A DNA stretch of 64,000 nt, from positions 1,178,001-1,242,000 of the forward strand of contig JACKQL020000005.1 of the NCBI GenBank assembly GCA_018296165.2, in the 5' to 3' direction. This DNA comes from Termitomyces sp. T153. Taxonomy: Eukaryota > Basidiomycota > Agaricomycetes > Agaricales > Lyophyllaceae. The notes beneath the pieces were generated by a model that was given only the letters and a program-made list of their open reading frames with translations, did no database searches and was not told where the DNA came from. The position numbers and the translations under genes are program-made. Positions 32,018 to 42,869 of the stretch are shown here, in pieces (within the stretch, counting starts at the first letter, position 1; each line of letters starts with the position of its first letter).

Positions 32018-35000
32018 TCACCAAGCTATCCTCGCTAGAAGACCCCTAGGATATACCCTGACCAACAACTTCCTTATCTCATCCAAAAACAAAATACCCA
32101 ACGCCAATGGCAACGGGATAAGCCAAAATTCCACGGGAACCGACGCCGTTAGGAACAAATTCTGTATGCCGTGAACTTCAGTGACGAAAATCGCAATGAG
32201 GAATGCGACGATAACGCCGACAAAAATCCACGGGTTCCTCCTCTCCTTACGGATAGGATCGGCTTGGAGGATAGAGAGACGTTTGTTACGGACAGAGAGA
32301 AGGTTACCCCATTGTAGAATGACGACGGTAACGAAGTAGACGCTCTGGCCTACAAAGTTGAAGTGGTTTAGCTCGTCCTGCGTGTATCCGTGGAAGCCCT
32401 CAGAGTATTTTTCAAATGCCAGGAACAGATCACCTGGAGGGATGCGGGCGGCCCTCCACATGTAGAAGAAGAACATGACGTGAGCGATGACAGTCTCTAT
32501 CATACCAATGAAGAAGTAAGCCTGAGTGTAGATCTTGAAGTTGATAAGATGATCCTTTCTGTGGTTGCGTGGAGGGAGTGTGAGGAGGTCGAATTCTTCT
32601 TTTTCCATGATGAGGGAGAGACAGGGTGAAAGGTCAGTGAAGCAACAGATGATGATCATGAGGAAGGAAGAAAGGGGAAGGGGGACACCGAGGTAGGCGT
32701 TTATGACGACAGGCCAGGCTTCAGACCAGCTACCTGCGGGTAAAAGATACGCAATGACCTTCTGCAAGTTCTGGAACACCAAGCGCCCGAGACGAATACC
32801 ACCAACGATAGAGTCAAAGTTACCCATGAGGACAAGATCAGCAGCTTCCATTGCAACGTCGCTTCCAGTAACGACAGCGACACCAACGTCGGCGGCTTTG
32901 AGGGCCGGGGCATCGTTGACTCCGTCTCCAGTAACCGCAACGACATTATCCCGCTTCTGGAAGGAGTTGACGATGCTCAGCTTCTGTTCTGGAGTCGTCC
33001 TCGCGAACACAATCTCCTCATACCGTGTAACAACGTCCCAATGATTCTCCTGTAACAAAACCAAGTCCTTCCCTTCCAACACAAGACTCTTCTGGATCCG
33101 ATTGGCAGGGTCTCGACAGCTAGGCAAAGGTCCATTTGGCATCTCGTTCATCTGCTTAACCACATCCGCAAAGGAATCCGGCTCAGCATGAGTGGTGATG
33201 ATCCCGATTTGTCGTCCGATAGCGGCAGCTGTCAGCCCGAAATCGCCAGTAACCATGAAGAACCTGACACCAGCCCTTCTGCAGTCCTTTACGGCAACGG
33301 CAGACTCGAGGCGAGGGGGGTCCATGAGCCCAAGAATACCCACTATAGTCAATTCCTCAAGGCCGTTCTTCGTGACCTCGATGCCAAAGTCGTTCGTCCC
33401 GACAGAGTGATAAGGAATGTACTCTCGCATGCAGAGGATAATGACGCGCTGTCCCCCTCTCGCCCACTCCTCCTGAGTTGCAAGAAGCCTAGCTCGAGCC
33501 GCCGAGTCAAAAGGCTGTATGTCGTTCGTGAGAGCAGACAAATAGGATGTACAGTTGGGGATGAGGACGTCCGGAGCACCTTTAACAAAGATGAGGCTTG
33601 CCGATTTCTTTTCGGCGTCTTGGACAGATAAGGAATCGTACATGGTGAGCATCCATTTGTTGCGCGAGTTGAACGGGACTCTGTAGATTTCGGATTCGGA
33701 AGCGCGGATTGCGGATGCGTCACCGAAGGACTCAACGAAGCGAAGGATAGCGCCGTCTGTGGCGTCACCATTGATCTCTCGGCTCTCGAGCGGTAAATCA
33801 ACGGTGGCAGAATCGAATGTTGCGCCGTTGCAAAGTACTGCAGCTTTATGAAACTGCTGGAATGCAGCGCGCGCTCTTGCCGACACGCCCGTGAGGCTCT
33901 CCCGGAACCCTTGAGCCGTGTAAGTCTCGTCGACGAACCCAACGGACATGACGGACATCTTGTTCTGTGTCAGAGTGCCAGTTTTGTCAGAGCATATGAC
34001 GGTGACGCAACCTAGAGTCTCGACAGTAGAAAGTGACTTCGGGAGAACCGAAATTTCTTTCATCCGACGGGCGATGAGAGATAGGGTGAGAGTGACAGCA
34101 ACAGGCATCCCTTCAGGGATGAAAGCGACGATACACCCCATAACGTCGTTGAGCATGGCTACGACAGTCAGGAATGGCTTGTGATCGCGATGAAGCCATG
34201 CGAGCCAAATGATGACGATGCTCAACCCGAGGAGGATAGTCAAGAGAATAATGATCCGGACGAAACGCCAGATTTCTTGCTGAATGAGTGTTGGCTTGAC
34301 TTTAGTTTTGTTCGTAAGCCTGGAGATGCGACCCATGACCGTACGTCCACCCGTCAATACCACAACTCCTTTTGCGTGCCCATTCGTAACATGCGTTCCC
34401 ATCAAGGCAATGTTGGGGGCCTCGAGGAAAGTCTCACCTAAGGAATCGACATGACCTCCGACTTCTTCTGATTCGCCCGTGAGTACAGCACGATCGAAGC
34501 GCAGGTCGTCAGATGTTTCGATCAGTCGTATATCAGCTGGAACCTTGTTGCCTACGGACAATATGACCACATCGCCAACAGCCAGGTCTGCGGCAGGTAT
34601 TCTGCTAGTCTTGCCCTCACGGATGGCGACACATTCAGATGGAATGAGGTCGAGAATGGAATTCATGATGCGGCCGGTGGACCAGTCTTGGAATGCGGAA
34701 AACGAAGCCTGCGACAGAATGACGCCGATAATGACGATGGCAAGAGCAAGGTTAGTGGGCGAAGGAGGATTACTAAGGGGTTGCCAGCAGATGAAGAAGA
34801 CGATGACAGCAACCCAGAGAATGGAGCAAAACCCACCGAATAGATAGGTGATGAGCTTCCAAATGTACTTGGGCTTCGCCTTAGCGATCGTGTTCTTTCC
34901 GTCTCGCTGAATATTGCGAGCCGCGACGATATTTTCGATACCACGGTCCGCAGTAGTACCGAACATTGCACACAGCTTTTCAACAGAGACATTGTGATAA

Positions 35001-35233
35001 GTCAACTGTTCGAAGAAATTGACCACATCATCTTGAGGCCTTCCTAGGTGCTGAGAGTCCGCAACCTGGATGGAGAGTGTGCGGAAACCAATTGGAAGAG
35101 AAAGGTTTGGGTTGGCAGGAGAGGACGAATCATGGAATGCGAGTCCTGGAGCTCCAGATATGGGACGAAGCTCTTCACGGATGTCTCCCTTTGTATGAAC
35201 TTTTTCATCCCCAGACTCGATGTCAACACTCAT
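32018..35233 (-). CDS. Na+/K+-ATPase-like P-type cation ATPase, copy 1
   Basis: An intact 1071-codon frame without introns, starting at an ATG. It encodes a P-type ATPase that moves cations across a membrane by an Asp-phosphate intermediate. Visible parts: an N-terminal cation-ATPase segment, M1/M2 near residues 125-180, the actuator loop LTGES (251-255), M4 with FIPEGMPVAVTLTL (about 371-384), the phosphorylation site CSDKTGTLT with Asp416, KGAPD (551-555), VTGD (661-664), TGDGVNDAPA (768-777) and six C-terminal membrane segments. M4 and the nucleotide domain resemble animal Na,K-ATPase alpha (type IIC) more than fungal ENA sodium pumps. A relation to the fungal ACU alkali-cation uptake ATPases is possible. 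Its sister copy is at 46344-49568, transcribed the opposite way. Confidence 0.93.
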   Translation of the reverse strand: MSVDIESGDEKVHTKGDIREELRPISGAPGLAFHDSSSPANPNLSLPIGFRTLSIQVADSQHLGRPQDDVVNFFEQLTYHNVSVEKLCAMFGTTADRGIENIVAARNIQRDGKNTIAKAKPKYIWKLITYLFGGFCSILWVAVIVFFICWQPLSNPPSPTNLALAIVIIGVILSQASFSAFQDWSTGRIMNSILDLIPSECVAIREGKTSRIPAADLAVGDVVILSVGNKVPADIRLIETSDDLRFDRAVLTGESEEVGGHVDSLGETFLEAPNIALMGTHVTNGHAKGVVVLTGGRTVMGRISRLTNKTKVKPTLIQQEIWRFVRIIILLTILLGLSIVIIWLAWLHRDHKPFLTVVAMLNDVMGCIVAFIPEGMPVAVTLTLSLIARRMKEISVLPKSLSTVETLGCVTVICSDKTGTLTQNKMSVMSVGFVDETYTAQGFRESLTGVSARARAAFQQFHKAAVLCNGATFDSATVDLPLESREINGDATDGAILRFVESFGDASAIRASESEIYRVPFNSRNKWMLTMYDSLSVQDAEKKSASLIFVKGAPDVLIPNCTSYLSALTNDIQPFDSAARARLLATQEEWARGGQRVIILCMREYIPYHSVGTNDFGIEVTKNGLEELTIVGILGLMDPPRLESAVAVKDCRRAGVRFFMVTGDFGLTAAAIGRQIGIITTHAEPDSFADVVKQMNEMPNGPLPSCRDPANRIQKSLVLEGKDLVLLQENHWDVVTRYEEIVFARTTPEQKLSIVNSFQKRDNVVAVTGDGVNDAPALKAADVGVAVVTGSDVAMEAADLVLMGNFDSIVGGIRLGRLVFQNLQKVIAYLLPAGSWSEAWPVVINAYLGVPLPLSSFLMIIICCFTDLSPCLSLIMEKEEFDLLTLPPRNHRKDHLINFKIYTQAYFFIGMIETVIAHVMFFFYMWRAARIPPGDLFLAFEKYSEGFHGYTQDELNHFNFVGQSVYFVTVVILQWGNLLSVRNKRLSILQADPIRKERRNPWIFVGVIVAFLIAIFVTEVHGIQNLFLTASVPVEFWLIPLPLALGILFLDEIRKLLVRVYPRGLLARIAW

Positions 35234-36100
35234 TATAAAATGCTGACGAAGAGGGTTAGTTGAATGTCAATACCACAGGAATCGTCTCACGGTAAAACAC
35301 TGGTCGTACTAGAAGAAACTGACTCGGAGAAGCCAGTGAGACGTCTGCAACAATGTAGAAATCGTTTGCGCTCACCAAAGCGTCCCCCTGGGGGAGAGAA
35401 TGAGGCATTCACACGTCGCACGATTTAAAAGGAACCTTCGAGTTACAATCAGCTGGATAAGGGACAAACATTTCTCGCTGAAGGCGGATCCTTTGTCATA
35501 GTAGTACAGCGCCGGCAAAATTCCCTCTTATCATGAACAGTATTGAGATCGGCTATTCCCGCTCAAGTCGAGGGAAGTCTTCACTGGAGATCTAGCCGCA
35601 AAAGACGAAAGAGTATGTGGAAGTCCCACAACTGACACATCACGTGTACCGATACGGACTTTTCAATCAAAGTTAAGTTGTCAATCACAAAGTTAAGTTT
35701 TTCAATCAAAGTCAAGTACGAAGAGTTGAACAAACAGGAACAAATGTTGACCTTTGATGAGCGATAGCGAGCATTGTAGGTATAGTAAGCTTTTAGTTGC
35801 TTACAAGTCTTAATCAGAATACACTTTTATTCTAAACATATTTTAATGTAATGATATAGACAACATGATTATTATGATAAAATTTGAACAGAGAACTATA
35901 AGTTGTGTCAGGGCAAATATGGGGATATAGAAGACTACTGGTTCTGGAGGCCGAAAGCGCGTCATCAAGTCAAGGCGGCATTCAGGCGGCAGAGAATTGA
36001 TAGATCCACTGCCAACTACAGGCGACCGCGCGTCGTGAGGGCTGGCGCGTTGGTGCTGCATCTCCGAGCCTCTTCTAGTATACGAAGGGACGTCCTCGCG
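35234..36100. promoter_or_regulatory. Upstream region of ATPase copy 1 with a triple direct repeat
   Basis: No gene. At 35662-35718 three imperfect units follow each other (TTCAATCAAAGTTAAGTTG, TCAATCACAAAGTTAAGTTT, TCAATCAAAGTCAAGT), about 430 bp upstream of the ATG. A CACGTG box is at 35643. The 35 bases before the ATG share ACATTCA.CT.ACCC with the leader of copy 2, the only upstream similarity seen. Confidence 0.45.
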
Positions 36101-38000
36101 CGAAATACATCATTTCCGGTCCACCAGATGTGCTAAGGAGCGTGATCGAGATTGATTCTTATACTAGTATTTATTTCACTGGACTGGAAGCATTATTGAT
36201 ATCTCTCGTATCTATAATCATGCAGAGCGCGCGAATGCCTTTGTCTTCAACCCACGCTAGTCAAACCCTGGTAAGGCGGGGGCAATGCGCCACTGGCAGG
36301 ACCCGGGTAAACTCATGCGGCATTCCGTACACAGCTTCTGCTCTCACTGTCTAAAAACCGACAGGGGTAGTTGCTCTGCCAGTAGTATGTAGTCGTAGTA
36401 GTATCGGAGGTACGTAGATATCCAGGCCTTGGACGGCCTGTACGGTCGTCCAAGGCCGAGTGCATGTATATCTTTGTTAAGCACGTCTGTATGCGACTCC
36501 CGATGTCGTATATTTTTAACCCTCTTATCATCGAAGTCAAGCAATACCGGGCATTAGGTTTCGGAGGAGACTTAATCGAACTTTGCCGGTTAACGTGTGA
36601 ATGAATGATTGCAACCACTGATGTATCCAAGGATGAACTTATACAACGAGTTCAGGTACCTCGGGTGTCATATACAGCGCTCGGTAGAAGCGAGAATGCT
36701 GAGAGAAATATCTGGAGCTTGGATATGTGAAACTAGCTCGTATATATGTGTCAAAGATCCACCTCAGCATCACACGGCTAGCGTAGATCAGGATTTTTCA
36801 CGCTCCGCAACTGAGTGAACAGGACGAGATACTGTCACGGGTCGGGAAGTGAAATTTTCAGCCATTTGTTTTCTCTAGCTCTATCCCTTGGGTGTAAAGT
36901 CTCCAGACTGTCAGGCCATCTTTTCGTATTTATTCTAGTACATAGCATTTTTTATAGAGAGATTTGTAACATGTGAGGGATGTCGGCCCACAACCGAGCG
37001 AGAGATACTAAAAAACCAAGAAGTGAAATCGCTGTCAAGCCCGGATCACAGGTCAAGTTTTGGAAGCTGACTTGCCGAATCATTCACCTTGTTGCTCGTC
37101 GTTTCTGCTCGGGTAATCACTGGTCTCAATTCATTTCGGTAATGGTGCGTACATCTAAGTTAATGAAACAGTGCTTTACTGAGGAGAGTTAATATAATCC
37201 AAGCTATGTGAGGAAATGAAGCCATGGCTCGAGTACTGGCATGGATTAAGGATTGGCAGGAAGCTGAACAGGATAAGGGTGACGTAGGTGTCGTTGGAGA
37301 CTCTAGCTGTGGCGGCGCCGCATCCACGATGCTCGCTTGTTCTCGGATAACCGACCTTATTTCCTTTCTTGGGTTCATTCCGTTACGTCTGGCATATTAC
37401 GATTACTCGATCGCTACTATACAGTTTCTCTCCAGCCACCCTTTCGATCGCAACTATAAAATACCTTCTTTATATGCAAATCCTCAGTTCTTTCTTGTGA
37501 ACTTAGATTACGTAAAATGACTTCGTCGAGATTACTGTATTCTTACATGACCTCATATATACATTCTCATTTAGTTCTCCAGGTCAACAGAGTTCTTTTT
37601 TATGCATTCTCATTTAGTTCTACATTAGGGAAGATGTGCGTGTGAGAAATTACAGTGAATAGCGGCATGAACCATGTTCTGAGCGATGTTGAAAAACAGT
37701 TGCGGTGATTTGTAGGTATTCTGAGGATGCCGGCTCAGCTGTAGGCGGAGCTTCAGCAGCCCCTAGATTATCATGCTCTCTGATGTCGGACAGAAAGATA
37801 TCCACTTCCTTGAGCTTTCCACTTCATTCTATGCCTCATAAAGATAGACTTAAGACACTACATATGCATCAAAGGATTTGGTATAGCCAGATTTTCCATA
37901 CTTTCCACTGATTCATTTCTCCGAGTTTGCATGGGTCACAAAACTTCCTCATATTTCATGCTTTTGCATTTACAGCTTGACGGTTTCAATTTTCTATAGT
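36101..38000. other. Intergenic, CpG-containing, no gene recognised
   Basis: Only short frames. One strong hairpin at 36425-36457 is listed separately. Composition is host-like up to about 37960, where CpG becomes rare again. Confidence 0.45.
36425..36457. repeat. Perfect 11-bp hairpin
   Basis: GGCCTTGGACG (36425-36435) and CGTCCAAGGCC (36447-36457) are exact inverted repeats around an 11-base loop; with one G-T mismatch the stem extends three pairs inward to a TGTAC loop. It could be a transcription-factor palindrome, an RNA hairpin or the tip of a fold-back element. Confidence 0.7.
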
Positions 38001-39935
38001 CTTGTGTCTTCTTCATATATACCATGTCCATCCACAATCTATTTTTGGGAGCTGGAAAGAGAGCAGAGTTGTAGAAAGCTGATTTCACATAGCAGACCCA
38101 TCTCACATTGTGACATATGACAGTCAAGCCAAGCTAGGAACAGCAATTTTTGCAACAGATCACATTGAGCATATGTGAAATCTTTCCTGCCTATTGATTT
38201 TGAACAACAACAAGGACATCCTTGGTGCATGCATGTATCTGAGAGCAGTTTGTTAGCACTTCTCAACAAATGTCATACGTGTCTGTCCTACCCAAAATTG
38301 TCTCCTGCTCTAATCCTTCATCATATATCAAGGCTTGATCTTGGAATGGAAAGCCATTTCTGGGACTCATGACTCTTAATCATATGCAATATCAATGCCA
38401 TTGTAGGAGTGCCAAGTGAGTACTGGTGTTGAATGTGAAATGTCTCAATACACACTTGGAGACCCATCATTTTGTCTGAATCACACAAATATCTTGAATC
38501 TGTCATAAAAATTAGGACATACCAGTACATACCTGGATGAGTTGTGCAATGTGCATTTTTTTTCAGCAACCTGAGATTGGAATATGGTGTGATTCATTTA
38601 GTCATCACAAGATTGTAACAAATTTCGGGACCTCATAAATCTAGTCCAATCGAGAAATTTGTCTTGAAACACTCATTCTCAGTATAAAGCAATTGTCAAG
38701 AGCAATTTTCAATAGCTTCAAAACTAATTTTTTTGAACATCCAATTTGGCCACCTGCCATATATGGCTAAATAAGCATCAAAACATTACTGACACCTAAA
38801 AAAGAAACAATATCCACCATCTCAAGCTTCAATAGCATCCATAGATATGACAATGAGACTTGTACTTTGTAGAACTAAAGGATCTGACTTTGAACTGTTT
38901 GTAGTGGCATTAGTTCTGCAGTGTAGTCTGTTGACTTATAAACATATCAAAAACTACAGCTCCTATCAAGCTAAAATCACAAAAATTCTGAGCCTGGTTA
39001 CTGCACCTAACAATAGAAATGAATAAATCCATAGTTTTCTCCCTCAAAGGAACTCTAATAAGACAGTCAATTTTCATGCTCCAAGTCATGCTCCTGTAAT
39101 TTGTCATCATATTACCTTCACTGCCATCAATACTGCCATCAATATCCCAGATTATTCTCATCACTTGCAACAACCATCACATACTTTCTCATGCCCACCA
39201 TTACCATTAATAACTTAAATCATCCTGCCCATTGTCCACCATATCCATCAAACACCCTCTCTAGTGCCACCATCAATCTGTCAGTTAAATCACACCCATT
39301 GTCTCCACCATTCATAAACCATCCATCATTACTCAGCTATTCCTTGCTATTGCCATCAAACCCCACCTATTGTCTCCATCATTCATCAATCATCTGCCAT
39401 TGCTCAGCTATTCTTGCTCAACCTTCCACATGTCCATCAAACACTTTCCCACACCTGTCACTACCATCAAACTCATTGATATGCTTTTTTGCTGTCAAAG
39501 AGATACTGGATGAACCATGGTTGGATGTGGAGATGCCAAACATGACTTACTATCAAGGGATCTCTATTAATCAACATTTTGTCCCATTAAACACCTTCCC
39601 ATGCTTACTATTGTCATTAGATTTGTCAATACTCCTTACCATGCCCATCATTGCTCCACCCTCTGCACACTGCTTTTCCACACAGGCACCTGTCATTGCC
39701 CCTGTTCATTGAGTCTACTTTCTCTAACAGCTTCCTCACACTTCTCTGCTAGTGTCATTACTCAGGACCCTACTCTTGTACTGTTTGTTCTTTTATTTCT
39801 ATCTCTACTCTATGAAATGCAAAGTATGTGTGTCTCATGCAGAATGACATTTTTTGATCTTAACATGCCAAGGAAGGCTGGCAATGGAAAGCACCACTAT
39901 GATGAGCTTGATGGACTTTGAAAGAGATATAGACA
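38001..39935. other. Repeat relics including a CCATCA-rich low-complexity stretch
   Basis: CpG-poor sequence. From about 39110 to 39480 the plus strand is rich in CCATCA, CCACCA and CCATTG units, which keeps a 203-codon frame open (39101-39712) with no plausible protein. Minus-strand frames at 38039-38569 show Cys-rich pieces (CMHQGCPCCCSK) that might come from a transposase, but I cannot assign a family. Confidence 0.4.
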
Positions 39936-40278
39936 TGCTCACCTGATTAGTCAATAGTTTGTAGTCATCAGCCTCCACTTTGTCATATAGGCTATAGTCA
40001 GTTGCCTCTGTTTTAGTCATAGGTACTTAGTCATCTAGTAGCCTTGTAGTATATAGGTGGACCTGGGGATAGAATATCCCCAGTCCAGACAATAGCATTG
40101 CTTCCAGGTTTATTCACTAGCATAACTGTAAGCTCAGCCAGTGCAGCCCCTTGCCTTCTGCCTTGCCCTCTGCCTTTGCCTCTCAAGGGTTGCCTGCTCC
40201 TTGCCTGCCACACCTCTGGCTAGCCTGCTCATTGCTTGCCTCTTGACTGGATGGTCAGGATGTGAGTGTTGGGCTTGG
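39936..40278 (+). repeat. TGTAAG-type LTR (LTR I), interrupted
   Basis: Related to 20900-21218 (shared TAGTCAATAGTTTGTAGTCA, GTAGTATATAGG, GAATATCCCCAGTCC). It is cut by the solo LTR at 40279-40747; its end appears to resume at 40753 and stop at TTTCCTTACA (about 40776). Its start is unclear. Confidence 0.55.
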
Positions 40279-40747
40279 TGTAAGGGGACAAATACTCTGT
40301 GGGTGAACCCAGCAAGAGTAGGCAGACACAAGTGATGAGCAAGAGTCAAAGGGGCACAAAGGCAGCTAAGAGTTAAGCAAGGGGTGAGCACAGTTGGCCA
40401 AGCATAAGTAGCAATGCTGGGGTTCTTACAGTCAGTTCAATGTGTAGACCAGGGAAACACTGCTATTGTTTGGTCAGAGGATATTCTATCCTGCTGACCA
40501 GCTTATATACTACATCCATTCTATATGTAATAAGCAGCCTGGATATGCTAAGCAGTAATGACTAACAATGTGTCAAAAGGGGAAATAGGGTCCAATGACT
40601 ATGAAGAGCTGACTAATACTATCTAGAGGGTGCAGGGGCTCAGCAGCTAGTTGGTCAGTAATGCTAAAGATGATGCTGTTCCTATGACTAGGGCCTGATA
40701 GAGTCAGAGTTACCTATCAGTATTACTAACAGGGTTGTTCCCTTACA
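40279..40747 (-). repeat. Solo LTR inserted in LTR I (LTR H, 469 bp)
   Basis: On the plus strand it starts TGTAAGGGGACAAA and ends GTTGTTCCCTTACA, giving inverted ends. A perfect 5-bp target duplication CTTGG flanks it (40274-40278 and 40748-40752). The sense strand is minus, with a GTAGTATATAAGC box near 40510. No element body is attached. Confidence 0.82.
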
Positions 40748-40776
40748 CTTGGCTTGGACTATCCATGGCCAACATT

Positions 40777-41278
40777 TCCTTACACAGCTTGGCACAACCA
40801 AAATTGCAAAACTAAGAAAGCATGCACAGTGGCTGGGAAACCAAGTGTTGCTTTATTCTTTCTGAAAGTGGTTTCATCTTCCAAGGTAGAGATAATCAGC
40901 TGTCCAAGGGTCTGACCACAAAAGTTACTCAGTGTTAAAAGGCAGCAACAACAAGCATACATCAGGAAATTGTTAAGGCTCATCAAAAATCAGAACAAGA
41001 CTCAGATACTGATATTGAGGCAAGAGATATGATTCTATCAGCATGCTGAGACTAACTAATACTATGAAATGTAGCAGATTCTGAGTGGGCCATCTGATAA
41101 AAGTGATCAAGAAACTCAAATAACAAATGCACAAATGGAAGTGGATATTGATACACATCTAATGGATGAAGTCACTCAAACAATAGGCTTCAGAAGCAAG
41201 AAATTGCTGACAAAGGGGTCCACCAGTCACTCTAAGTCAATGTTGATGATAATCCTATAAATCAACTGCCACTAGTTG
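40777..41278. other. Repeat-derived spacer, no gene recognised
   Basis: A CpG-poor stretch of 500 bases with short frames only. It may be the upstream, decayed part of the coding relic that begins at 41279. Confidence 0.35.
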
Positions 41279-41740
41279 TGTGTGAGTATGAGTTTCACAG
41301 GATTGATGCCACAACAGGTTTGATCACTATGATAGCTTCAAAAGAACTCAGCATGCAATTCAATGAAGCTGACAGGCCAAATGTAATAGCACCCAGGCCT
41401 TTGGAGAAGGGTAACATGAACATTTTGAATGAAGTCAATTCAGATGCAGGTACTAGTTCTGATGAAAGCAGTGTAATTCATCACAAACTCAACCACCTTA
41501 TCAATTCTAAGGAAAAAGGACTCAAAAACAAGAGTCTTGTTTCTGATCACACTACTGCCAATATACTCATTGAGCTTGAAACTCTTCAACAGTATAATGG
41601 CCTTCATTTCAAGCTCTCAATTGATGTCAAGAGTCTTAGAGAACATCTCTGTTCAGCTCCCCAAAGTGTATAGAGATGCTATGGCTGTACAATGTGGTTG
41701 TAGACTTCATTTTGCATGAACACTTTGTGATATGGCAAAC
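41279..41740 (+). pseudogene. Decayed coding relic of unknown family, cut by LTR D
   Basis: A 131-codon open stretch (41278-41673) is hydrophilic and codon-like, for example VIHHKLNHLINSKEKGLKNK, ELETLQQYNGLHFKLSIDVK and SLREHLCSAPQSV. In the next frame a segment such as YRDAMAVQCGCRLHF follows. The solo LTR at 41741 interrupts it and similar composition resumes at 42875. I do not recognise the family; a transposon-encoded protein is the likeliest source given the setting. Confidence 0.4.
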
Positions 41741-42869
41741 TGTCATGACCCACTCCCAGAACCCTAGACCTCATTCCCAGCCACCTCACTTCCCCAGAGT
41801 TCCCCCTCAAATCCCCCTTCAACTCCTCCAACCTTTGTTCACCCATGGCACTCACTCTGGGTAACTCCAACACTTCTCCAGCAAACCCTGACAGCCCCCT
41901 GGCAAACTCTGATGCCTTCCCCACAGCCTTTGACACTTCCCCTGCCTCTCCTGACTGTTCCTAGCACTGGCATACATCACCAGTTTGTCATCCTGACTTA
42001 CCCAACCAGCTCTGGAGCATCACAACAACTCCAGGACAGCCCACATCTCCAACAGATCCCATCATGATCCCATCAGTATATCACCGCAGCCTGCCCCTTG
42101 ATCACAACCAACACCCATCTGCTGTGCATGACTCCGATGAGCCCCACCACTAGACCCACTATCCCTGGAGCTGTCCCAGTAGTCAGTATATAAGTCATAG
42201 AGTAGCATCCTGAACTCTAGTCTTGATATTGCTTAACATTACCTATGTTCTGATTGTCTGTCTCTTGTGTTTTGTGTTTCTTGTTATGTTTTCCATTATC
42301 TCAGTCTCCTGGTCTTGTTTTGTCTCTATCTCCATTATTGTCCTGTTATAATTTCATATCTCTGCTTGAATCTATTTTTGTTCTCATCTCAATCTTGCCT
42401 CAACTCCATCTCATCTTGTTTGACTCTGTTCCCTTTATTGTGTTCAAGCCCTTTAAACCTTAACACTATTACAAACTCTGCACTTACAATCACAAACCCC
42501 AAATATTCATAAACCAACTTTGGACCTCACTATTTGCTCAGCCCTGAAACCCATCAACATCAATTGATCTCCCATCAAACTCCAGCCCCACTTCCATCAC
42601 TTGCATAGCCTCCATTTGCCTCATATCACCAATACTTGCTCCAGACGTGTACCTGGAACTTCCCCCAGCCCAACCCTTCCTCATATCTTGTCTTAAAACC
42701 TCCCCAGACCACTTTGGACTTGCTCAGACCACTCCCCCTTGACTTACCCTCACAAGTATCTGAAGTCCAGACCTCTCCAAAGTGCTAGGTTATCAGTGCA
42801 GGACATTGTGTCTGCCTAGTAAGGATTTGCCCAGTGTAGCTGAGCCCCTGTGGTCAGTGGAACCTGACA
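41741..42869 (+). repeat. Solo LTR of the element G family (LTR D, 1129 bp)
   Basis: Starts TGTCATGACCCACTCCC, ends GGAACCTGACA, with a perfect 5-bp target duplication CAAAC (41736-41740 and 42870-42874). The sense strand is plus: TATATAAG near 42187 is followed by AGTCTTGATATTGC at 42219-42232. No body is attached. Confidence 0.87.

Noticed and set aside
32018..35233. ENA-type (type IID) sodium ATPase
   Set aside because: M4 reads PEGMPVAVTLTL and the phosphorylation loop and hinge match the Na,K-ATPase type; ENA pumps have a different M4 (PSSL-type) and TLTQGKM. Phylogeny is needed for the final class.
39101..39712. 203-codon Ser/His/Pro-rich frame
   Set aside because: Produced by degenerate CCATCA repeats without stop codons; no plausible protein.
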